A stretch of DNA of 64,000 bases from Harmothoe impar (Eukaryota > Annelida > Polychaeta > Phyllodocida > Polynoidae): the NCBI GenBank assembly GCA_947462335.1, contig OX381710.1, positions 25,079,772 through 25,143,771 of the forward strand, given 5' to 3'. This document shows positions 11,828 to 22,103 of this stretch, piece by piece. Below the pieces are notes generated by a model. That model saw nothing but the letters and a program-made list of their open reading frames with translations, had not been told where the DNA came from and ran no database searches. The position numbers and the translations under genes were made by a program. The first letter of the stretch is position 1; every line of letters begins with the position of its first letter.

Positions 11828-11926
11828 GTGCCTCTACATGGGTACCCACATAATTGACCATGTCGCCGTGTCGATTTTTAGCAAGAAGGCCGTGTCGCCG
11901 TGTCGATTTTTAAGTATGTAGAATAT

Positions 11927-12209
11927 TGTAATGGGGAAATGGAGACTAGGAAGAGAAGACAAAACGCAGTACTGTTGTAAACAAAGGTAGTTCTCTATTG
12001 ACAGAATCAGGTATGTACATTTATCATCAATCATCAATCATCTATCATCTATCATCAGAGCACATCTGTCCATCATCATGGTGAGTCATAGACTGGCGGA
12101 TCCTGCTCCTGCAGGCCCTTTTATAGACAGGCCTCTGGTGGTGCCACCTAGTGGGCAGATCAGCACCAGAATCCGCACCAGATCCGCACCAGAATCCGCC
12201 ACCACTACA
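11927..12209 (-). repeat. 3' LTR of the retrotransposon (283 bp)
   Basis: Identical to the 5' LTR at 25036-25325 except for the absence of one 7-bp copy in the CATCTAT run. On the minus strand it begins TGTAGTGG and ends CATTACA. It contains TATAAAA (plus coordinates 12119-12125). The last 165 bases of the Gag frame run into it. Confidence 0.92.
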
Positions 12210-13571
12210 CTCTCCCCTGCTCAAACCAAACTCAGGGGTCTTCTTTTGATGTCGCTCCAGGGGATCCTGGTCCCTTCTTCTTTGCTCCAGTGAATCGGTT
12301 GCCCCGGCCCACCGGATCTTTCCCCAAGGGGTACTGGATCTTCGATCTTTCTCCCGAAGGGTACTGGATCTCGGTGACAGTTTCCGGCTCCTCATTTGAT
12401 GTTGTTGCCCTAGATCTTCTCCACTATGCTTTGTGCCAGTGACTTTTCTGTAGCTCCCCACCGGATCTTTCCCCAAAGGGTACTGGATCTTCGATCTTTC
12501 CCCCGAAGGGTACTGGATCTCGGTGAGAGTTTCTGGTTCCTCATTTGATGTTGCCCGCGATCTTCTCCACTTGGCCTTGCCCCAGTGAAACTTCTTTCCA
12601 TTGGTTACCCTTCTTCTCATGGGCTCTGATGGTTTGTCAGTTAAGCACATCCTGACCCAGCGAGCTGGTTCACTGACTAAAGGTCCTGATGGAGCAGCCA
12701 GGTTTCTACCATCACTGGTCCAGAGGGGGCAATCCTTCTTCAAGTGATCATCTTTTGCACAATGGAAACACCGCTTCTGTTTCCTTCTTGAGCATGACTT
12801 CCCTGGCTGTGTCTGAACCCTCTTGGAGATATCCACCACTTCCTTTGGGTATGTCTCTACTTCCAATTCCACGTTGGTCAGCTCCTCTGCCTTGGTCTGG
12901 TCAGCTACCCTTGTCGCCTTGTCACTTGCATATATGCAGGCCTCTGCATGCAGACCAACTCTTACAGCTTCTGCCAGTGTTCTGGGGCCGCTCTGCTGGA
13001 TCCATAACTGCAACTGGATGTTCGATAAGCTGTCAATGAACCAGTCCATGGCCATTACATCTATGGTAGAGAGGTCAGCCCTAGGATAGGCTAACCTAGT
13101 CAGCCTCTCCACTTCCTCTGAGTGGCTTTGGAGACATTCACCCACCTCTCTCTTCTTCTCACGAAGCAGTGCCTTAAACATGGCTGACTGATTCGGGGGT
13201 TGAAACCTCTGAATTAAGGCCTCCCTCAGCTGGAGATAACCTCTGGGGTTTTTGTAGTCAAAACCCACCAGTAGACGCCTAGCTATACCAGTAAGACTCA
13301 GCCCTAGGAACACACCTGCTACTTCATGGTTCCACCCATTAGCACGGCAGCAAAGGTCAAAGTGTAGGAGGTACACATTTAGATGCTCACTTCCATCGAA
13401 CTTGTCTGGCATAACTATGGGCTTAGGTAGTTTGTCGACAGATTGCCATTCCCGCAACTCCCCCAGCAATGCCTCAGGACTGCATCTCCCAACCTCTGGG
13501 AACGCCTCGGTACCACATCTCCCCACTTCCAGCAACGCCTCAGTGGCATGACTCCTCGCCTGTGGGAACAT
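12045..13571 (-). CDS. gag: Gag-like nucleocapsid protein of the LTR retrotransposon
   Basis: The open frame of 508 codons encodes a retrotransposon Gag. Residues about 47-215 form a helical capsid-like region. It starts near MPDKFDG (residue 54) and includes RGYLQLREALIQRF (110-123), a layout common to LTR-element Gag proteins. One zinc knuckle of CX2CX4HX4C form lies at C268, C271, H276 and C281, after a basic stretch, and would bind the element's RNA. The first ATG sits exactly at the edge of the 25-bp array, so the natural start is uncertain. After about residue 340 the DNA contains two copies of a 149-bp direct duplication (12461 and 12312). Since 149 is not a multiple of three, the second copy is read in another frame, and the tail then runs into the 3' LTR. 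The last 120 or so residues may therefore not be original Gag. No pol follows. A Metaviridae-like (Gypsy) origin is an inference. Confidence 0.8.
   Translation of the reverse strand: MFPQARSHATEALLEVGRCGTEAFPEVGRCSPEALLGELREWQSVDKLPKPIVMPDKFDGSEHLNVYLLHFDLCCRANGWNHEVAGVFLGLSLTGIARRLLVGFDYKNPRGYLQLREALIQRFQPPNQSAMFKALLREKKREVGECLQSHSEEVERLTRLAYPRADLSTIDVMAMDWFIDSLSNIQLQLWIQQSGPRTLAEAVRVGLHAEACIYASDKATRVADQTKAEELTNVELEVETYPKEVVDISKRVQTQPGKSCSRRKQKRCFHCAKDDHLKKDCPLWTSDGRNLAAPSGPLVSEPARWVRMCLTDKPSEPMRRRVTNGKKFHWGKAKWRRSRATSNEEPETLTEIQYPSGERSKIQYPLGKDPVGSYRKVTGTKHSGEDLGQQHQMRSRKLSPRSSTLREKDRRSSTPWGKIRWAGATDSLEQRRRDQDPLERHQKKTPEFGLSRGECSGGGFWCGSGADSGADLPTRWHHQRPVYKRACRSRIRQSMTHHDDGQMCSDDR
12119..12125 (-). 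promoter_or_regulatory. TATA box in the 3' LTR
   Basis: TATAAAA followed by GGGCC on the minus strand, in the middle of the LTR; it is the same site as at 25234-25240. In this copy it would fire outward into the flanking MITE. Confidence 0.6.
12210..12221 (-). promoter_or_regulatory. Polypurine tract of the LTR retrotransposon
   Basis: On the minus strand the bases directly before the 3' LTR are AGCAGGGGAGAG, a purine run in the place where plus-strand DNA synthesis is primed in LTR elements. Confidence 0.7.
12312..12560. repeat. 149-bp tandem duplication inside the Gag frame
   Basis: CCGGATCTTTCCCCAA and the following 90 or so bases at 12312 recur at 12461 with few differences, including the paired motifs GGGTACTGGATCTTCGATC. 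The 149-bp step changes the reading frame between the two copies. Confidence 0.8.
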
Positions 13572-14170
13572 CTCGGTCAGCGTGCGGTACCCTGGTCTCG
13601 GTCAGCTTGCGGCACCCCGGTCTCGGTCAGCGTGCAGCACCCCCTTCTCTGTCAGCATGCGGCACCCCCGTCTCGGTCAGCGTGCGGCACCCCCTTCTCT
13701 GTCAGCATGCGGCACCCCGGTCTCGGTCAGCGTGCAGCACCCCCTTCTCTGTCAGCATGCGGCACCCCCTTCTCTGTCAGCATGCGGCACCCCCTTCTCG
13801 GTCAGCGTGCGGCACCAGCTTGCGGCACCCCCGTCTCGGTCAGCGTGCGGCACCCCCGTCTCGGTCAGCGTGCGGCACCCCCGTCTCGGTCAGCGTGCGG
13901 CACCCCCCTCTCGGTCAGTGTGCGCCACCCCCTTCTCCGTCAGAGTGCGCCACCCCCGTCTCGGTCAGCTTGCGGCAACCCCGTCTCGGTCAGCATGCGG
14001 CACCCCCGTCTCGGTCAGCGTGCGGCACCCCCGTCTCGGTCAGCGTGCAGCATCCCCGTCTCGGTCAGCATGCGGCACCCCCGTCTCGGTCAGCGTGCGG
14101 CACCCCCTTCTCTGTCAGCGTGCGACACCCCCGTCTCGGTCAGCGTGCGGCACCAGCTTTCAGCACCCCT

Positions 14171-17100
14171 GTCTCGGTCAGCATGCAGCACCCCCGTCTC
14201 GGTCAGCGTGCGGCGACCCCGTCTCGGTCAGCGTGCGGCACCAGCTTGCGGCACCCCCGTCTCGGTCAGCGTGCGGCACCCCCGTCTCGGTCAGCGTGCG
14301 GCACCCCCGTCTCGGTCAGCGTGCGGCACCCCCGTCTCGGTCAGCGTGCGGCACCCCCGTCTCGGTCAGCGTGCGGCACCCCCTTCTCTGTCAGCGTGCG
14401 ACACCCCCGTCTCGGTCAGCGTGCGGCACCAGCTTTCAGCACCCCTGTCTCGGTCAGCGTGCAGCACCCCCGTCTCGGTCAGCGTGCGGCGACCCCGTCT
14501 CGGTCAGCGTGCGGCACCAGCTTGCGGCACCCCCGTCTCGGTCAGCGTGCGGCACCCCCGTCTCGGTCAGCGTGCGGCACCCCCGTCTCGGTCAGCGTGC
14601 GGCACCCCCCTCTTGGTCAGCGTGCGCCACCCCCTTCTCCGTCAGAGTGCGCCACCCCTGTCTCGGTCAGCTTGCGGCAACCCCGTCTCGGTCAGCATGC
14701 GGCACCCCCGTCTCGGTCAGCGTGCGGCACCCCCGTCTCGGTCAGCGTGCAGCATCCCCGTCTCGGTCAGCGTGCGGCACCCCCGTCTCGGTCAGCGTGC
14801 GGCACCCCCTTCTCTGTCAGCGTGCGACACCCCCGTCTCGGTCAGCGTGCGGCACCAGCTTTCAGCACCCCTGTCTCGGTCAGCATGCAGCACCCCCGTC
14901 TCGGTCAGCGTGCGGCGACCCCGTCTGGGTCAGCGTGCGGCACCAGCTTGCGGCACCCCCGTCTCGGTCAGCATGCGGCACCCCAGTCTCGGTCAGCGTG
15001 CGGCACCCCCGTCTCGGTCAGCGTGCGGCACCCCCGTCTCCGTCAGCGTGCGGCACCCCCGTCTTGGTCAGCGTGCGGCACCCCCCTCTTGGTCAGCGTG
15101 CGCCACCCCCTTCTCCGTCAGAGTGCGACACCCCCGTCTCGGTCAGCTTGCGGCACCCCCGTCTTGGTCAGCATGCGGCACCCCGTCTCGGTCAGAGTGC
15201 GGCACCCCCGTCTCGGTCAGCGTGCGGCACCCCGATCTCGGTCAGCGTGCGGCACCCCCTTCTCTGTCAGCGTGCGACACCCCCGTCTCGGTCAGCGTGC
15301 GGCACCAGCTTTCAGCACCCCTGTCTCGGTCAGCGTGCAGCACCCCCGTCTCAGTCAGCGTGCGGCAACCCAGTCTCGGTCAGCGTGCGGCACCAGCTTG
15401 CGGCACCCCCGTCTCGGTCAGCATGCGGCACCCCCGTCTCGGTCAGCGTGCGGCACCCCCTTCTCGGTCAGCGTGCGGCACCCCCGTCTCGGTCAGCGTG
15501 CGGCACCCCCCTCTTGGTCAGCGTGCGCCACCCCCTTCTCCGTCAGAGTGCGACACCCCCGTCTCGGTCAGCTTGCGGCACCCCCGTCTCGGTCAGCATG
15601 CCGCACCCCCGTCTCGGTCAGCGTGCGGCACCCCCGTCTCCGTCAGCGTGCGGCACCCCCGTCTCGGTCAGAGTGCGCCACCCCCTTCTCCGTCAGAGTG
15701 CGACACCCCCTTCTCCGTCAGAGTGCGACACCCCAGTCTCGGTCAGCGTGCGGCACCAACTTGCGGCACCCCCGTCTCGGTCAGCATGCGGCACCCCCGT
15801 CTCGGTCAGCGTGCGGCACCCCCGTCTCGGTCTGTGTGCCGCACCCCCTCTTGGTCAGCTCGCGGCACCCCCTTCTCCGTCAGAGTGCGACACCCCCGTC
15901 TCGGTCAGCGTGCGGCACCATCTTGCGGCACCCCCGTCTCGGTCAGCATGCGGCAACCCCGTCTCGGTCAGCGTGCGGCACCCCCGTCTCGGTCAGAGTG
16001 CGGCACCCCTGTCTTGGTCAGCTTGCGGCATCCCTGTCTCGGTCAGCATGCGGCACCAGCTTGCGGCACCCCCGTCTCGGTCAGCGTGCGGCACCCCCGT
16101 CTCGGTCAGCGTGCAGCACCCCCCTCTTGGTCAGCGTGCGGCACCCCCTTCTCCGTCAGAGGGCGACACCCCCGTCTCGGTCAGCGTGCGGCACCAACTT
16201 GCGGCACCCCCGTCTCGGTCAGCATGCAACAACCCCGTCTCGGTCAGCGTGCGGCACACCCGTCTCGGTCAGCATGCGGCAACCCCGTCTCGGTCAGCGT
16301 GCGGCACCCCCGTCTCGGTCAGAGTGCGGCACCCCTGTCTTGGTCAGCTTGCGGCATCCCCGTCTCGGTCAGCATGCGGCACCAGCTTGCGGCACCCCCG
16401 TCTCGGTCAGCGTGCGGCACCCCCGTCTCGGTCAGCGTGCGGCACCCCCGTCTCAGTCAGCGTGCGGCAACCCCGTCTCGGTCAGCGTGCGGCACCAGCT
16501 TGCGGCACCCCCGTCTCGGTCAGCATGCGGCACCCCCGTCTCGGTCAGCGTGCGGCACCCCCTTCTCGGTCAGCGTGCGGCACCCCCGTCTCGGTCAGCG
16601 TGCGGCACCCCCCTCTTGGTCAGCGTGCGCCACCCCCTTCTCCGTCAGAGTGCGACACCCCCGTCTCGGTCAGCTTGCGGCACCCCCGTCTCGGTCAGCA
16701 TGCCGCACCCCCGTCTCGGTCAGCGTGCGGCACCCCCGTCTCCGTCAGCGTGCGGCACCCCCGTCTCGGTCAGAGTGCGCCACCCCCTTCTCCGTCAGAG
16801 TGCGACACCCCCTTCTCCGTCAGAGTGCGACACCCCAGTCTCGGTCAGCGTGCGGCACCAACTTGCGGCACCCCCGTCTCGGTCAGCATGCGGCACCCCC
16901 GTCTCGGTCAGCGTGCGGCACCCCCGTCTCGGTCTGTGTGCCGCACCCCCTCTTGGTCAGCTCGCGGCACCCCCTTTTCCGTCAGAGTGCGACACCCCCG
17001 TCTCGGTCAGCGTGCGGCACCATCTTGCGGCACCCCCGTCTCGGTCAGCATGCGGCAACCCCGTCTCGGTCAGCGTGCGGCACCCCCGTCTCGGTCAGAG

Positions 17101-20100
17101 TGCGGCACCCCTGTCTTGGTCAGCTTGCGGCATCCCTGTCTCGGTCAGCATGCGGCACCAGCTTGCGGCACCCCCGTCTCGGTCAGCGTGCGGCACCCCC
17201 GTCTCGGTCAGCGTGCAGCACCCCCCTCTTGGTCAGCGTGCGGCACCCCCTTCTCCGTCAGAGGGCGACACCCCCGTCTCGGTCAGCGTGCGGCACCAAC
17301 TTGCGGCACCCCCGTCTCGGTCAGCATGCAACAACCCCGTCTCGGTCAGCGTGCGGCACACCCGTCTCGGTCAGCATGCGGCAACCCCGTCTCGGTCAGC
17401 GTGCGGCACCCCCGTCTCGGTCAGAGTGCGGCACCCCTGTCTTGGTCAGCTTGCGGCATCCCCGTCTCGGTCAGCATGCGGCACCAGCTTGCGGCACCCC
17501 CGTCTCGGTCAGCGTGCGGCACCCCCGTCTCGGTCAGCGTGCGGCACCCCCGTCTCGGTCAGTGTGCGGCAGCCCCCTCTTGGTCAGCGTGCGGCACCCC
17601 CTTCTCTGTCAGAGTGCGACACCCCCGTCTCGGTCAGCGTGCGGCACCAACTTGCGGCACCCCCGTCTCGGTCAGCATGCGGCAACCCCGTCTCGGTCAG
17701 CGTGCGGCACCCCCCTCTTGGTCAGCGTGCGCCACCCCCTTCTCCGTCAGAGTGCGACACCCCTGTCTCGGTCAGCTTGCGGCACCCCCGTCTCGGTCAG
17801 CATGCGGCACCCCCGTCTCGGTCAGCGTGCGGCACCCCCGTCTCCGTCAGCGTGCGGCACCCCCGTCTCAGTCAGCGTGCGGCACCCCTGTCTCAGTCAG
17901 AGTGCAGCACCCCTGTCTCGGTCGGCTTGCGGCATCCCCGTCTCGGTCAGCATGCGGCACCAGCTTGCGGCACCCCCGTCTCGGTCAGCGTGCAGCACTT
18001 CCGTCTCGGTCAGCGTGCGGCACCCCTTCTCCGTCAGAGTGCGACACCCCCGTCTCGGTCAGCGTGCGGCATCCCCTTCTCGGTCAGCGTGCGGCAACCC
18101 CGTCTCGGTCAGCGTGCGGCATCCCCTTCTCGGTCAGCGTGCGGCAACCCCGTCTCGGTCAGCATGCAGCACCCCCGTCTCGGTCAGCGTGCGGCGACCC
18201 CGTCTCGGTCAGCGTGCGGCACCAGCTTGCGGCACCCCCGTCTCGGTCAGCGTGCGGCACCCCCGTCTCGGTCAGCGTGCGGCACCCCCGTCTCGGTCAG
18301 CGTGCGGCACCCCCGTCTCGGTCAGCGTGCGGCACCCCCGTCTCGGTCAGCGTGCGGCACCCCCTTCTCTGTCAGCGTGCGACACCCCCGTCTCGGTCAG
18401 CGTGCGGCACCAGCTTTCAGCACCCCTGTCTCGGTCAGCGTGCAGCACCCCCGTCTCGGTCAGCGTGCGGCGACCCCGTCTCGGTCAGCGTGCGGCACCA
18501 GCTTGCGGCACCCCCGTCTCGGTCAGCGTGCGGCACCCCCGTCTCGGTCAGCGTGCGGCACCCCCGTCTCGGTCAGCGTGCGGCACCCCCCTCTTGGTCA
18601 GCGTGCGCCACCCCCTTCTCCGTCAGAGTGCGCCACCCCTGTCTCGGTCAGCTTGCGGCAACCCCGTCTCGGTCAGCATGCGGCACCCCCGTCTCGGTCA
18701 GCGTGCGGCACCCCCGTCTCGGTCAGCGTGCAGCATCCCCGTCTCGGTCAGCGTGCGGCACCCCCGTCTCGGTCAGCGTGCGGCACCCCCTTCTCTGTCA
18801 GCGTGCGACACCCCCGTCTCGGTCAGCGTGCGGCACCAGCTTTCAGCACCCCTGTCTCGGTCAGCATGCAGCACCCCCGTCTCGGTCAGCGTGCGGCGAC
18901 CCCGTCTCGGTCAGCGTGCGGCACCAGCTTGCGGCACCCCCGTCTCGGTCAGCATGCGGCACCCCAGTCTCGGTCAGCGTGCGGCACCCCCGTCTCGGTC
19001 AGCGTGCGGCACCCCCGTCTCCGTCAGCGTGCGGCACCCCCGTCTTGGTCAGCGTGCGGCACCCCCCTCTTGGTCAGCGTGCGCCACCCCCTTCTCCGTC
19101 AGAGTGCGACACCCCCGTCTCGGTCAGCTTGCGGCACCCCCGTCTTGGTCAGCATGCGGCACCCCGTCTCGGTCAGAGTGCGGCACCCCCGTCTCGGTCA
19201 GCGTGCGGCACCCCGATCTCGGTCAGCGTGCGGCACCCCCTTCTCTGTCAGCGTGCGACACCCCCGTCTCGGTCAGCGTGCGGCACCAGCTTTCAGCACC
19301 CCTGTCTCGGTCAGCGTGCAGCACCCCCGTCTCAGTCAGCGTGCGGCAACCCAGTCTCGGTCAGCGTGCGGCACCAGCTTGCGGCACCCCCGTCTCGGTC
19401 AGCATGCGGCACCCCCGTCTCGGTCAGCGTGCGGCACCCCCTTCTCGGTCAGCGTGCGGCACCCCCGTCTCGGTCAGCGTGCGGCACCCCCCTCTTGGTC
19501 AGCGTGCGCCACCCCCTTCTCCGTCAGAGTGCGACACCCCCGTCTCGGTCAGCTTGCGGCACCCCCGTCTCGGTCAGCATGCCGCACCCCCGTCTCGGTC
19601 AGCGTGCGGCACCCCCGTCTCCGTCAGCGTGCGGCACCCCCGTCTCGGTCAGAGTGCGCCACCCCCTTCTCCGTCAGAGTGCGACACCCCCTTCTCCGTC
19701 AGAGTGCGACACCCCAGTCTCGGTCAGCGTGCGGCACCAACTTGCGGCACCCCCGTCTCGGTCAGCATGCGGCACCCCCGTCTCGGTCAGCGTGCGGCAC
19801 CCCCGTCTCGGTCTGTGTGCCGCACCCCCTCTTGGTCAGCTCGCGGCACCCCCTTCTCCGTCAGAGTGCGACACCCCCGTCTCGGTCAGCGTGCGGCACC
19901 ATCTTGCGGCACCCCCGTCTCGGTCAGCATGCGGCAACCCCGTCTCGGTCAGCGTGCGGCACCCCCGTCTCGGTCAGAGTGCGGCACCCCTGTCTTGGTC
20001 AGCTTGCGGCATCCCTGTCTCGGTCAGCATGCGGCACCAGCTTGCGGCACCCCCGTCTCGGTCAGCGTGCGGCACCCCCGTCTCGGTCAGCGTGCAGCAC

Positions 20101-22103
20101 CCCCCTCTTGGTCAGCGTGCGGCACCCCCTTCTCCGTCAGAGGGCGACACCCCCGTCTCGGTCAGCGTGCGGCACCAACTTGCGGCACCCCCGTCTCGGT
20201 CAGCATGCAACAACCCCGTCTCGGTCAGCGTGCGGCACACCCGTCTCGGTCAGCATGCGGCAACCCCGTCTCGGTCAGCGTGCGGCACCCCCGTCTCGGT
20301 CAGAGTGCGGCACCCCTGTCTTGGTCAGCTTGCGGCATCCCCGTCTCGGTCAGCATGCGGCACCAGCTTGCGGCACCCCCGTCTCGGTCAGCGTGCGGCA
20401 CCCCCGTCTCGGTCAGCGTGCGGCACCCCCGTCTCAGTCAGCGTGCGGCAACCCCGTCTCGGTCAGCGTGCGGCACCAGCTTGCGGCACCCCCGTCTCGG
20501 TCAGCATGCGGCACCCCCGTCTCGGTCAGCGTGCGGCACCCCCTTCTCGGTCAGCGTGCGGCACCCCCGTCTCGGTCAGCGTGCGGCACCCCCCTCTTGG
20601 TCAGCGTGCGCCACCCCCTTCTCCGTCAGAGTGCGACACCCCCGTCTCGGTCAGCTTGCGGCACCCCCGTCTCGGTCAGCATGCCGCACCCCCGTCTCGG
20701 TCAGCGTGCGGCACCCCCGTCTCCGTCAGCGTGCGGCACCCCCGTCTCGGTCAGAGTGCGCCACCCCCTTCTCCGTCAGAGTGCGACACCCCCTTCTCCG
20801 TCAGAGTGCGACACCCCAGTCTCGGTCAGCGTGCGGCACCAACTTGCGGCACCCCCGTCTCGGTCAGCATGCGGCACCCCCGTCTCGGTCAGCGTGCGGC
20901 ACCCCCGTCTCGGTCTGTGTGCCGCACCCCCTCTTGGTCAGCTCGCGGCACCCCCTTTTCCGTCAGAGTGCGACACCCCCGTCTCGGTCAGCGTGCGGCA
21001 CCATCTTGCGGCACCCCCGTCTCGGTCAGCATGCGGCAACCCCGTCTCGGTCAGCGTGCGGCACCCCCGTCTCGGTCAGAGTGCGGCACCCCTGTCTTGG
21101 TCAGCTTGCGGCATCCCTGTCTCGGTCAGCATGCGGCACCAGCTTGCGGCACCCCCGTCTCGGTCAGCGTGCGGCACCCCCGTCTCGGTCAGCGTGCAGC
21201 ACCCCCCTCTTGGTCAGCGTGCGGCACCCCCTTCTCCGTCAGAGGGCGACACCCCCGTCTCGGTCAGCGTGCGGCACCAACTTGCGGCACCCCCGTCTCG
21301 GTCAGCATGCAACAACCCCGTCTCGGTCAGCGTGCGGCACACCCGTCTCGGTCAGCATGCGGCAACCCCGTCTCGGTCAGCGTGCGGCACCCCCGTCTCG
21401 GTCAGAGTGCGGCACCCCTGTCTTGGTCAGCTTGCGGCATCCCCGTCTCGGTCAGCATGCGGCACCAGCTTGCGGCACCCCCGTCTCGGTCAGCGTGCGG
21501 CACCCCCGTCTCGGTCAGCGTGCGGCACCCCCGTCTCGGTCAGTGTGCGGCAGCCCCCTCTTGGTCAGCGTGCGGCACCCCCTTCTCTGTCAGAGTGCGA
21601 CACCCCCGTCTCGGTCAGCGTGCGGCACCAACTTGCGGCACCCCCGTCTCGGTCAGCATGCGGCAACCCCGTCTCGGTCAGCGTGCGGCACCCCCCTCTT
21701 GGTCAGCGTGCGCCACCCCCTTCTCCGTCAGAGTGCGACACCCCTGTCTCGGTCAGCTTGCGGCACCCCCGTCTCGGTCAGCATGCGGCACCCCCGTCTC
21801 GGTCAGCGTGCGGCACCCCCGTCTCCGTCAGCGTGCGGCACCCCCGTCTCAGTCAGCGTGCGGCACCCCTGTCTCAGTCAGAGTGCAGCACCCCTGTCTC
21901 GGTCGGCTTGCGGCATCCCCGTCTCGGTCAGCATGCGGCACCAGCTTGCGGCACCCCCGTCTCGGTCAGCGTGCAGCACTTCCGTCTCGGTCAGCGTGCG
22001 GCACCCCTTCTCCGTCAGAGTGCGACACCCCCGTCTCGGTCAGCGTGCGGCATCCCCTTCTCGGTCAGCGTGCGGCAACCCCGTCTCGGTCAGCGTGCGG
22101 CAC
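14171..22103. repeat. Two near-identical 3,981-bp higher-order copies within the 25-bp array
   Basis: A rare variant unit containing TCTGTGTGCC occurs at 15831, 16933, 19812 and 20914. The spacings 15831 to 19812 and 16933 to 20914 are both 3,981 bp, and GCATGCAGCA at 14181 recurs at 18162 with the same step. The copies span about 14171-18151 and 18152-22103. I found one clear difference: GTCTGGG near 14932 against GTCTCGG at the matching place. Confidence 0.9.
15322..17525. repeat. 1,102-bp tandem duplication nested inside each 3,981-bp copy
   Basis: TCTGTGTGCC at 15831 and 16933 marks a 1,102-bp step, and the flanking order of variant units agrees on both sides. The approximate limits are 15322-16423 and 16424-17525. 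The same pair recurs 3,981 bp to the right. Confidence 0.8.
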
